A stretch of DNA of 64,000 nt from Bacillus sp. NEB1478 (GTDB taxonomy: Bacteria; Bacillota; Bacilli; Bacillales; Fictibacillaceae): NCBI RefSeq assembly GCF_031582965.1, contig NZ_CP134049.1, positions 2,852,001 to 2,916,000 of the forward strand, written 5' to 3'. Positions 34,034 to 43,399 of this stretch are shown piece after piece. Under the pieces are notes generated by a model. That model was not told the DNA's origin. It ran no database searches and saw nothing but the letters and a program-made list of their open reading frames with translations. The position numbers and the translations under genes are program-made. The stretch's first letter is position 1; each line of letters starts with the position of its first letter.

Positions 34034-34534
34034 TCATCCTTCGATGAATTGACCGTTTCTAAAGCGGTCTTGCCTTAGTATCCCCTCTTCTGTATATCCT
34101 GCTCTTTTATAGGATTTAATGGCTTTTTCGTTATCAATCTCAACCCGAAGCCATACTTTATTTAATTGTAATTCAGTAAATCCGAATTCGAGCATTTCTT
34201 CCATAGCTGCTAATCCGTAACCTTTACCCCAATAACTTTTATTACCTATCGTGATCCCAAGTTCAGCATGCTTGTTTAGCAAATCCATATTTTTAAGGTC
34301 AATCCACCCGATATGTTCTCCATTCTCAGTAACAATAGCTTTTTGTTCATAGCCATTAGTTTTATCGATACATTGCTGAATCCATTCTTGAGTCTCTTTC
34401 TTGCTGAATGGAGGATATCTTTCAGGCATGTTCAAATGCTTCGTTACTTCTTCATCTAAGCACCATTTATAACGATCGTCAGCATCCTCAATTAATAATT
34501 CTCGTAATCTTACTTTTAAGTGTTGGTGCTTCAT
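34034..34534 (-). CDS. GNAT acetyltransferase, C-terminus cut by a frameshift
   Basis: A 166-residue RimJ/RimL-type GNAT. It contains LGITIGNKSYWGKGYGLAAMEEML, the acetyl-CoA loop, and VEIDNEKAIKSYKRAGYTEEGILR near the C-terminus. The frame stops early at FIEG. Deleting one G there restores FIEDEYFKRRMEEKHKE and a stop at 33994, a normal GNAT ending. The gene is therefore frameshifted at its last few codons, by mutation or sequencing error. The ATG at 34534 with GGAG nine bases upstream is preferred over the ATG five codons earlier. Confidence 0.78.
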   Translation of the reverse strand: MKHQHLKVRLRELLIEDADDRYKWCLDEEVTKHLNMPERYPPFSKKETQEWIQQCIDKTNGYEQKAIVTENGEHIGWIDLKNMDLLNKHAELGITIGNKSYWGKGYGLAAMEEMLEFGFTELQLNKVWLRVEIDNEKAIKSYKRAGYTEEGILRQDRFRNGQFIEG

Positions 34535-34552
34535 AATAATACTCTCCATCTC

Positions 34553-34999
34553 CTATATCCATTCCAGGTCTTTAGCCCGCAGCTCTGCTTCGTTTACTAT
34601 TTGTATTCTGAATTCCGGATTCTCTTCCACTTTTGGAATCAGTTGTTTTGCTGTTTCAAAGTTAAAGATGACGTAACCTGTTTTTTCATGCTCAAACGTT
34701 GTGGAAACAAACCGGTCTACCTTTGCTAAGAACCAAATTGTATATGTATCCGTAGATTCCCAGTACCATGAAGCAAATGGAATCTTCTCATCCTGAAGCG
34801 TTATGCCCGCTTCTTCCATAACTTCACGTTCAAGTGCTGCATACAGATTTTCTGCACCTTCTCTTCTGCCGCCAATCGTCGTGAGGAGCTGTTCCTCTTC
34901 ATCCCAAGCCATCAGGATTGTACCGTTTTCCATAATGGGAATACAGTGGACACTCGCTATTTTTTTATCCATTGGTATCTTCTTAATAAAATTGAGCAT
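34553..34999 (-). CDS. NUDIX hydrolase
   Basis: A 148-residue NUDIX hydrolase with the box GGRREGAENLYAALEREVMEEAGI (Gx5Ex7REVMEEAGI). The ATG at 34999 with GAGG upstream is chosen; a longer in-frame extension overlaps the upstream acetyltransferase gene and lacks a ribosome site. It is part of a same-strand run of small enzymes between 34 and 37.9 kb. The nucleotide substrate is unknown. Confidence 0.85.
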   Translation of the reverse strand: MLNFIKKIPMDKKIASVHCIPIMENGTILMAWDEEEQLLTTIGGRREGAENLYAALEREVMEEAGITLQDEKIPFASWYWESTDTYTIWFLAKVDRFVSTTFEHEKTGYVIFNFETAKQLIPKVEENPEFRIQIVNEAELRAKDLEWI

Positions 35000-35018
35000 A
35001 TTTTTACCTCGATTAAAA

Positions 35019-35411
35019 TTATTTGACTCGTTCCTTCTTCTTCTGAAACGATTGTATGGACTTTTTGTATCCCAGTTTTCCAAAAAATTCTTCTTTCCCA
35101 GGCTGAGCACCTAAAAATAGTGAAGTTGGACTTGTTTCCCATGCTAGTTCCATAAGACGCTTGCCAATGCCTTGTTGTTGATAATCCGGCCGGACTAAAA
35201 TTTCAGAAATCGTCCCGAAGAAATAGCCATCTGTTAATATTCTGACACAGCCTACTAATCTTTCTTCGTCCCATGCCGTAATGTTGATCGTTTTCTGTAT
35301 AGCATCATACACTCGATCTTTATTATAGTTGCCTGGCCAAACGGCATTCACTAGAGATAAGAAAGATTCAACAGATAACTTTTTATCGGGTATCTCATAT
35401 CGTATGGTCAT
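35019..35411 (-). CDS. GNAT acetyltransferase
   Basis: A 130-residue GNAT with the acetyl-CoA motif ILVRPDYQQQGIGKRLMELAWE near residue 75 and FLGAQPGKEEFFGKLGYK near the end. The ATG at 35411 follows AAGGGTG; a GTG three codons earlier is part of that site. It sits 14 bp past the alpha/beta hydrolase start region in a same-strand cluster with the NUDIX gene, and the substrate is not inferable. Confidence 0.86.
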   Translation of the reverse strand: MTIRYEIPDKKLSVESFLSLVNAVWPGNYNKDRVYDAIQKTINITAWDEERLVGCVRILTDGYFFGTISEILVRPDYQQQGIGKRLMELAWETSPTSLFLGAQPGKEEFFGKLGYKKSIQSFQKKKERVK

Positions 35412-35433
35412 ATTTTTCACCCTTTTTATAAAA

Positions 35434-36315
35434 CTAATTAAGAAAATCTATGGTGACTTTTACGAATTTCTCCGTTTCTTCTAAATCTGGAAAATGTGCA
35501 CTGTGAAGAAATAATTCGATATGACTATCGTTAAGACGATTATTTATCAATTTTGAAATAGATAAGCCTGTATTACGATCAAATACTCCTGAAATAATTA
35601 AAGTTTTGTGTTCAATTCTGTTTAAACGTTCGAGAAGTGGCTGTTTCGGCGGATTTTCTTGAAGTACTTTTATCATTAGACCCGTATTGGTTAGTTTGCT
35701 TTCTTCCCAAAGTCTCCTGTTTAGTTTTGCAATCTCTTGGTTCTCAAATAATAATTGATCTACTAATTTATGATCAGCAAAACTCCAGACTTTATTGTAC
35801 TTTTCTTGTAAGTTGATATCCGCCTCTAATATTTCTTCAATTTCACCAAGGATCTTACTGTTTGCCACTGACATAAAGCCTTGTATCTGTATGATTTGCT
35901 GAATGTTAGACTGCAGCAAGCTAGGACCAGAAACTACAATCTTATTAATATCATTTGGAATAGCTGACGCAATCTCAAAAGCAAGTTCTCCTCCAAAAGA
36001 GTAGCCTAACAGGTCTACCTTTTCTGTTTTTAACCAGTTTTTCAATTCTATGAAATCCTTTGTAAGGAGTTCAATCGTATAATCTGTATCTGATATTGGC
36101 TTTTCGCTTCTTCCGCAACCACGTTGTTCGTAATAAACAACCGTTCTTTCTTTAGCAAGAAAAGGACCCACTGTATGTTCAAAGGTATAATGGTTTCCCC
36201 CAGGACCACCGTGTATAATAACTAGTGGTGTAGTCTTGTTTTCGAATCCATCAACTTTAACCCAATGCTTAACTCCATTGAGATGAATTTGGTATTCACC
36301 GTTCTTTCTCTCCAT
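35434..36315 (-). CDS. Alpha/beta hydrolase, prolyl-aminopeptidase-like
   Basis: A 293-residue cytoplasmic hydrolase. The segments IIHGGPGGNHYTFE, VVYYEQRGCGRS and the nucleophile elbow GYSFGG near residue 105 are those of the proline iminopeptidase (S33) group. The final SAHFPDLEE supplies the catalytic His. S33 enzymes cleave N-terminal proline or related esters and amides. The exact substrate is not visible. Confidence 0.87.
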   Translation of the reverse strand: MERKNGEYQIHLNGVKHWVKVDGFENKTTPLVIIHGGPGGNHYTFEHTVGPFLAKERTVVYYEQRGCGRSEKPISDTDYTIELLTKDFIELKNWLKTEKVDLLGYSFGGELAFEIASAIPNDINKIVVSGPSLLQSNIQQIIQIQGFMSVANSKILGEIEEILEADINLQEKYNKVWSFADHKLVDQLLFENQEIAKLNRRLWEESKLTNTGLMIKVLQENPPKQPLLERLNRIEHKTLIISGVFDRNTGLSISKLINNRLNDSHIELFLHSAHFPDLEETEKFVKVTIDFLN

Positions 36316-36333
36316 TCATTTACTTCTCCTTTA

Positions 36334-36714
36334 CTAAAAAAATATAAAAAGTACTGGCAAAAAGATAAAGGAAAAAGTAATCAACGAATAAAATTGCACA
36401 ATGTACTCTTTACTCTCTCTATTAAACTTCCACTCCATAAAGGTTCGAAATATATTTAAAGAGATGATAAAAATAAAGATCCAGTATTTCGAAATCCAAT
36501 CAGTGCCCTCATTTATATCTCCAAGTCCCATCACCGCTCCTGTAACAAAGGCAGCAATGATTAAGAATTCTCCCCACATATGGTATCGGTTTACAGTCCG
36601 ATACACCCATCCTTCTCTTTTATGAATGCTATATTTAGCTCTTAATTTCTTATCTGCTAAAAAGTCAATCCCAATAAATGCTGCCGCAAACAACACCAAA
36701 GCAGGTAAATTCAT
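36334..36714 (-). CDS. DUF4181-type membrane protein
   Basis: A 126-residue membrane protein with four hydrophobic segments and the conserved MEWKFNRESKEYIVQ near residue 95, characteristic of DUF4181. No function is known. It lies 18 bp downstream of the beta-clamp gene's stop region on the same strand and may be cotranscribed with the hydrolase that follows. Confidence 0.78.
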   Translation of the reverse strand: MNLPALVLFAAAFIGIDFLADKKLRAKYSIHKREGWVYRTVNRYHMWGEFLIIAAFVTGAVMGLGDINEGTDWISKYWIFIFIISLNIFRTFMEWKFNRESKEYIVQFYSLITFSFIFLPVLFIFF

Positions 36715-36750
36715 CTATTATTCCTCCCTTTTGGGTTTAATGTATTGGAA

Positions 36751-37884
36751 TTAATAAGACCTAACTGGTGAAATGAGATGCAGGTATGGTGATTTTTCTT
36801 CTGCTGATTCGATAATGATTGGTTTCATCGTGCCGCTAAATTTTACTTTTATCTCTGAATCTTTAATAGCTTTAATGGCATCGAGCATAAAGTTTCCATC
36901 GATTGAAATAATCAGTTCCTCTTCGCCTTCAAATCTAATAATCTCCTGTGTCTCTGCAATCGTTCCTCGTTCAGAAGAGCTTGAAGAAATGCTCAGTTTT
37001 TGTTCATTCGTCATACTAAGTTTCACATTATTATTTTTCCATTCATTCGCAAACAGGCTGGCTCGATCCATTCCTTTAATCAAAGATTCTCTGTTTAATA
37101 TAAGTTCAGTTTTGTGATCATTGGGAATTAGGCTTGAAGTATTAGGATAATTGCCTGCTATTAATCGTGAGTAGAGATAGATATCCCCCATGATAAAAAG
37201 AATAGAGCTTTCGGTTATCTGCAACTCTACTTTCCCTGAATAGTGATTTAAGAGTTTTAATAGTTCTGTTACACTCGTGTTTGGTAAAATAATCGATCCT
37301 TCAAAAGGAGAGTCGATCGCAAATTCATGCAATGCTAACCTTATGGAATCAGTCGCAACTGCAGTTAGTCTGCCATTAGTGAATGTAAGATTAACTCCTG
37401 TTAGAACTGGCCGTGTTTCATTTTTCGAGGCAGCAAATGAGGTTTGTTTCATCACTTCAATAATATCTGAGCATTCTATGTATATATGATTTCCAACAGA
37501 AAATGTTGGGAGAGCCGGATAATCATCGGCATCAAAACCATTAAAATGAGTTATGATTTCACCCGTTGTTACGGTAATGCTGTTCATTTTATTCGTTTTA
37601 ACTGAGATTGTTCCAGGTAATTTTTTTATTAGTTCTGTAAAATACTTAGCCGATACAACGACACTGCCAGTCTGTATGACCTCGGCTACTGTTGTACCTT
37701 CTATCTGTAATGGGATTTTCCGCTCTATGATAATATCAGCGTTGCTACCAATAAGCGTAATCCCATCGTTTTCAGCAATAATTTTGATACCTGACAAAAT
37801 AGGAAGAGATGTTCGGCTTGAAATTGTCCTTCCAACTTCATTAAGTGCTTTGCTGAAAACAACTTGATGAATATTTAATTCCAT
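36751..37884 (-). CDS. dnaN: DNA polymerase III beta subunit (second sliding clamp)
   Basis: A 377-residue sliding clamp with the three-domain DnaN organisation, including SSRTSLPILSGIKI at the start, FAASKNETRPVLTGVNLTF in the middle and the C-terminal YLHLISPVRSY. Real DnaN genes normally lie beside dnaA near the origin. Here it stands among unrelated genes, so it is a second copy, as known in some Bacillaceae. Start ATG 37884 is nine bases after an AAAGG; the ATG three codons earlier overlaps that site. It could act in repair or stress replication. Confidence 0.9.
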   Translation of the reverse strand: MELNIHQVVFSKALNEVGRTISSRTSLPILSGIKIIAENDGITLIGSNADIIIERKIPLQIEGTTVAEVIQTGSVVVSAKYFTELIKKLPGTISVKTNKMNSITVTTGEIITHFNGFDADDYPALPTFSVGNHIYIECSDIIEVMKQTSFAASKNETRPVLTGVNLTFTNGRLTAVATDSIRLALHEFAIDSPFEGSIILPNTSVTELLKLLNHYSGKVELQITESSILFIMGDIYLYSRLIAGNYPNTSSLIPNDHKTELILNRESLIKGMDRASLFANEWKNNNVKLSMTNEQKLSISSSSSERGTIAETQEIIRFEGEEELIISIDGNFMLDAIKAIKDSEIKVKFSGTMKPIIIESAEEKSPYLHLISPVRSY

Positions 37885-37903
37885 ATGAGCCATCCTTTCT
37901 TTG

Positions 37904-38071
37904 TTATATCTTAAAATTATTTTTCCTTAACTCATCTCTTATTTCCATTAAGTACTCGTTCTTTTGCTTCATTAAATTAATAATAGTAATGGCAACATAA
38001 ATGACAAAAACCGGAACAGCTAACCAAATTAACACGCTAAACAAACCAAAAATGCTGAACAATGGACTCAT
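37904..38071 (-). CDS. 55-residue single-pass membrane peptide
   Basis: The frame starts at ATG 38071 and encodes MSPLFSIFGL followed by a hydrophobic helix and the basic tail LMKQKNEYLMEIRDELRKN. Such helix-plus-charged-tail microproteins are common in Bacillaceae. GAGGTG lies almost directly before the ATG, closer than ideal. It ends 20 bp before the clamp gene, on the same strand. Confidence 0.6.
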   Translation of the reverse strand: MSPLFSIFGLFSVLIWLAVPVFVIYVAITIINLMKQKNEYLMEIRDELRKNNFKI

Positions 38072-38131
38072 CACCTCATCTATTTATATAATCTAACTTT
38101 AACACATTATTCCAGTTTTTCCCTTAATAAA

Positions 38132-38160
38132 AAAACCTCTGGCATTCATCCAGAGGTTTT
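38132..38160 (-). terminator. Terminator of the AraC-family gene
   Basis: AAAACCTCTGG (38132-38142) pairs with CCAGAGGTTTT (38150-38160), and a T-run follows on the minus strand. Confidence 0.85.
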
Positions 38161-38166
38161 ACTTCT

Positions 38167-39063
38167 TTATTTAACTTTCGCTTCCTGTTTTTTTACAGGG
38201 ATGTAGATATCGATTTGCTTTTCTTCTTTTCCGTAGCATCTCTCGTCGTATAGCTCAAACTCAATTGTACCGTCATGCTCATAGCCTGAATCCGGGAACC
38301 ATTTTGAAAAAATTTCTACCCATGTAGACTGAATGGATGATGGAAAGTCTTCTTCTCTTGCTTGCGGTGTTGTGAAAACAGCATACTCCATTTCCGGGAA
38401 ACTTCTGTACGTCATTCCCTCAGGAACAGAACTCCCCTCAGCGACCTCCATTCCAATCATATAAACAAACTCGCCGGTTTTTGTATTATAATCCGTACAC
38501 AACCCGAGTTCTTCGTTTTTGTTTAACGGGTTCGGAATATTTGCACCTAAGTTGTTCTGAAGGTAATGCTGCCAGAACTTCGGTATTTCGCGATTATTCT
38601 CTCCATCTATATTGCTCGTTTTCAGCTCATACCCCATGATGTTGAATGCCGGTTTTGTAACTAACTTCATTTCCAATGTAAGTCCTCCCGTCAATCGGTT
38701 CATATTCAGGTAAGCTTTTTGATGCAGGAACTTAGCGATGACGTTCGTATCACGATACTCTCTAGGTGAAACGCCAAAGAATTTTTTAAATGCCCGGTTA
38801 AATGATTCATGATAGTGAAATCCAAGATCCAGCGCGATATCGATCACTTTATCATCAGAGTTAAGAAGCCTTTGTGCAGCGTGTGTGAGTCTTCTTTTTC
38901 TCACATATTCCATGACGGTTTCACCAACCAGAAAATGAAACACCCGATGATAATGAAAAGGCGAGAAACAAGCGAGCTCTGCAAGTTCCTCTAACGTAAT
39001 GCGCTCATGCAGATTTTCTTCAATATAATCCAGTGTTTTTTGGATACAAACTTCATAATTCAT
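38167..39063 (-). CDS. AraC-family regulator with GyrI-like effector domain
   Basis: A 298-residue activator. The N-terminal double HTH contains ITLEELAELACFSPFHYHRVF and VIDIALDLGFHYHESFNRAFKKFFG, typical of AraC/XylS. Residues about 130-290 form a GyrI-like small-molecule-binding domain with YELKTSNI and EFELYDERCYG. Such RobA/TipA-like proteins sense drugs or metabolites. It is a single gene closed by a terminator, with no obvious adjacent target. Confidence 0.9.
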   Translation of the reverse strand: MNYEVCIQKTLDYIEENLHERITLEELAELACFSPFHYHRVFHFLVGETVMEYVRKRRLTHAAQRLLNSDDKVIDIALDLGFHYHESFNRAFKKFFGVSPREYRDTNVIAKFLHQKAYLNMNRLTGGLTLEMKLVTKPAFNIMGYELKTSNIDGENNREIPKFWQHYLQNNLGANIPNPLNKNEELGLCTDYNTKTGEFVYMIGMEVAEGSSVPEGMTYRSFPEMEYAVFTTPQAREEDFPSSIQSTWVEIFSKWFPDSGYEHDGTIEFELYDERCYGKEEKQIDIYIPVKKQEAKVK

Positions 39064-39232
39064 TCCTTTTTCACCTACCCTGCATCTATCATAGCCACGA
39101 TTGTCTTTTGATTCTTAACTTTTTTTGCTAAGTTCATTTTACCAAAATTTTTCCATCATTTATCTGTTCCAATGTATGTTTTATATTCTTCATGTTAAGA
39201 AATAGAGAGAATGCATAGAAGGAGAAAATACT

Positions 39233-39946
39233 ATGGGAGATATTACAGAAGTTATTATTCGTTGCGCCCTTTCCTTTTTTATCATTGTTTATATCGTTCA
39301 TCAGCTTGGTAAACAAACGATATCACAGATGACTTACCATCATTTTATCGCTTCAATTACTTTAGGCTCAATTGCAGGAAATTTTGCATTCAACACAGCT
39401 GTGCCTTTCATAAATTTTATTGTATCTTTGCTTGTATTTAGCGGCATTACTTTTTTGGCTTCTCTCCTTTCATTAAAAAACAGGAATGTCAGAGCATTAT
39501 TCAATGGGCAGCCAACTGTGATCATACAGGATGGAAAAATACTTGAAAGAAACCTAAAAAAACTAAAAATGACTCTGGATTCTATGAATCAGGCACTGAG
39601 AGGAAAAGATATTTTTGATGTTGATGAAGTAGATTATGCTGTGATTGAAGCTGACGGACAATTATCCGTATTAAAAAAATCACCGTTTCGTCAAGCTGAG
39701 AAAAAAGATCTTGGCATTTTCACGCCAACGAAATCTGCATTTCCCATTGAATTAATTATGGACGGACAATTGATTGAAAATAACTTGGCACAAAATCAAT
39801 TAACAATGGAATGGTTAGACGCTGAAATCAAGAATAGGGGATTGACGCTCCATCAGATTGCTTACTGTGTCCGGGGGACAAACAGTCAACTTTACTTTGA
39901 CTTATATGAAGATAAAATTTCTTCACCTATAGATATAGAATCATAA
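39233..39946 (+). CDS. YetF-like DUF421 membrane protein
   Basis: A 237-residue protein with three N-terminal membrane helices and a cytoplasmic DUF421 domain. The HHFIASITLGSIAGNFAF and QPTVIIQDGKILERNLKKLKM segments are typical of YetF/YdfS/YrbG proteins, which contribute to spore germination or envelope processes. AAGGAG precedes the start. It is a single gene ending at a shared terminator. Confidence 0.85.
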   Translation: MGDITEVIIRCALSFFIIVYIVHQLGKQTISQMTYHHFIASITLGSIAGNFAFNTAVPFINFIVSLLVFSGITFLASLLSLKNRNVRALFNGQPTVIIQDGKILERNLKKLKMTLDSMNQALRGKDIFDVDEVDYAVIEADGQLSVLKKSPFRQAEKKDLGIFTPTKSAFPIELIMDGQLIENNLAQNQLTMEWLDAEIKNRGLTLHQIAYCVRGTNSQLYFDLYEDKISSPIDIES

Positions 39947-39948
39947 AA

Positions 39949-39978
39949 ACAGCCAGCCCCTTTATTGGGATTGGCTGT
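39949..39978. terminator. Convergent terminator
   Basis: ACAGCCA (39949-39955) pairs with TGGCTGT (39972-39978), with an inner CCC/GGG pair, between the YetF-like gene and the protease gene. Confidence 0.75.
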
Positions 39979-39984
39979 CTTCTA

Positions 39985-41664
<1,680 letters not shown>

Positions 41665-41837
41665 TCATATCACCCTTTTCGCTGAATTTATACGAATATT
41701 CAGAAAGTTAAAGAGATGTTACTAGCAGAAAATGTGTTTTTTTGTTTCATAGTGTCTTTTGTCATATTTTACCTACACTACCATAGACCCGTTTCTTTAG
41801 TCCGAACAATCATGTAATAACCCATTTAGGAAGGTTT

Positions 41838-41955
41838 GCGGAGATATAAAAAATGGGTTGCGTGGAATTATTGGAATTAACGTGGATATATCGAAAATAA
41901 CGTGGAATTATCGAATTTAACGTGGATATAATCGACATTACCGTGGAATTAAATC
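41838..41955. repeat. CGTGG tandem array, plus strand
   Basis: CGTGG recurs at 41861, 41881, 41901, 41921 and 41942, each followed by an AATTAT or ATATAT-like AT stretch, giving a period of 20-21 bp. A diverged unit precedes at 41838. It lies in the protease upstream region, downstream of the lipoprotein gene. A reverse-orientation relative is at 57110-57190. Confidence 0.7.
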
Positions 41956-42085
41956 AAAAGTATAGCTTCAATACATGAAATGCGGCATAACTTCAGAGTT
42001 GAAATAACCTTTTTCCTAAATCCAACCTGTTTTTTATCAAATAAGATGCTCAAACGGTAAAATACATACCGAAAAAGAAATAAAA

Positions 42086-42114
42086 ACACCTCAAAGGGTT
42101 TCATTTTGAGGCGT
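42086..42114 (-). terminator. Terminator of the lipoprotein gene
   Basis: ACACCTCAAA (42086-42095) pairs with TTTGAGGCGT (42105-42114) with one mismatch. It lies about 20 bases past the lipoprotein stop codon. Confidence 0.65.
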
Positions 42115-42136
42115 CTCTCTTTTTAAGTTATTCACT

Positions 42137-42667
42137 TTACCAACCAGAGCCTCTTGTCTTCCCGACTACATCTCCTTCTAAAGGAAACAGTTTATATTCC
42201 CAGGCGTCATGGCACTCCGTCAGCATGTAATAGCCTCGTTCTTCATCCTTTGTGATCGTACTGCATTGCTGCGGGTTATTCATCAGCTCTTTTTCAGCTT
42301 GCTTTGAACTTAAGTAGCTTCGATCAGGCTGAACTTGAATCCAGCCTTGCTTTGCTTGCTTATCATATACATATTGCAAATCAAAAATAATCGGGGCATC
42401 AGGGTCAGCGAACTTGTCTCCTTCAAGGTAGCGGACAACGCGAATCTTGCCCTGCACCTTACTGTTCATGTCAGCAATAAACCTTTCCAGCTTATCTACA
42501 TTTGTTAGATAGAAAGAATCTTGGATAACATCTTCCTTATCGGGAATGAACGTCTTACTTTTATTCTCGTTCCCGGCAGTATTTTCATTCGTTTGACCCG
42601 ACTTACTCGCACAGCCCGAGACGATGAATAAGATCATAAAAATCGACAATAGCACTTTTGAAGTCAC
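42137..42667 (-). CDS. Predicted lipoprotein
   Basis: A 176-residue secreted lipoprotein. The signal peptide ends VSGCASK, with Cys19 as the lipid anchor, and a polar Asn/Lys linker follows. The mature domain has no recognised family. The gene follows the HAD hydrolase gene by about 23 bp on the same strand and may share its transcript. Confidence 0.8.
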   Translation of the reverse strand: MTSKVLLSIFMILFIVSGCASKSGQTNENTAGNENKSKTFIPDKEDVIQDSFYLTNVDKLERFIADMNSKVQGKIRVVRYLEGDKFADPDAPIIFDLQYVYDKQAKQGWIQVQPDRSYLSSKQAEKELMNNPQQCSTITKDEERGYYMLTECHDAWEYKLFPLEGDVVGKTRGSGW

Positions 42668-42690
42668 TTAAATTCCCTCCTTGTCATCCT

Positions 42691-43380
42691 TCATTGTACG
42701 TCAACAAACATCAGGCTGTCTTCCAATAAAAGGGCAAGAGGATTTGATAGTTTTGGAAACCCTGTGATTTTCTCACTTATTTTTTCAGGCAAAAACCACG
42801 TTGCATGATAGGCTTGCATCCCAGCATCCTGTGCTCCATTCAGCTCATCTGATCCGCCATCACCTATAAAAATTGACTCTTGTGGAGATACCCCGAGTTT
42901 CTCACAGGCCAAATGGTAGATTTGAGGTGAAGGTTTCGCGTACTTCACTTCATATGAAAATATGACAGTATCAAAATAAGCAGGCAGTTCACATGACTTC
43001 CATGCTTGTACTTCTTCTGGTGCACAGTTGCTTATAAGCCCAATCTTGATATCCATCGCTTTTAGGCGCTTCAATAAATCCATTACTTCTGGATGCATTT
43101 CACAAAAAGGAACGGCTTTTACACGAACTCGTTCTTGATGTACTTTTTCAATCGCGTCATGATCGGCTCTTTTACCGTGCGCACTTAAAATATCTCTCAG
43201 CACACTCTGATGATCTGGGAAAGTTCCATCCATTCTCAAAAATCTTCTGCTGTCCCATTCTTGTTTGAATATCTTTGGATCTAGTCCTAATTCCCTAGTA
43301 GAATAAACCGCTTTTTTCTTCTCTTCCTTCCACTCCGTTATGAGCGTTTCATACAAATCGAAAAAAATTGCTTTAATCAA
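42691..43380 (-). CDS. HAD-family hydrolase
   Basis: A 229-residue HAD phosphatase. Motif I is FFDLYETLIT with the nucleophile Asp8, motif II LISNCAP, motif III KYAKPSPQIYHLA and motif IV FIGDGGSDELNGA. It resembles YjjG/YsaA-type haloacid dehalogenases or pyrimidine nucleotidases. It lies 20 bp downstream of the large helical protein gene. The phosphate substrate is unknown. Confidence 0.88.
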   Translation of the reverse strand: MIKAIFFDLYETLITEWKEEKKKAVYSTRELGLDPKIFKQEWDSRRFLRMDGTFPDHQSVLRDILSAHGKRADHDAIEKVHQERVRVKAVPFCEMHPEVMDLLKRLKAMDIKIGLISNCAPEEVQAWKSCELPAYFDTVIFSYEVKYAKPSPQIYHLACEKLGVSPQESIFIGDGGSDELNGAQDAGMQAYHATWFLPEKISEKITGFPKLSNPLALLLEDSLMFVDVQ

Positions 43381-43399
43381 GACTCAGCCTCCTATGAAT

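Noticed and set aside
41838..41955. CRISPR array
   Set aside because: The units are 20-21 bp with degenerate fillers and no repeat-spacer pattern, and no cas genes are present.
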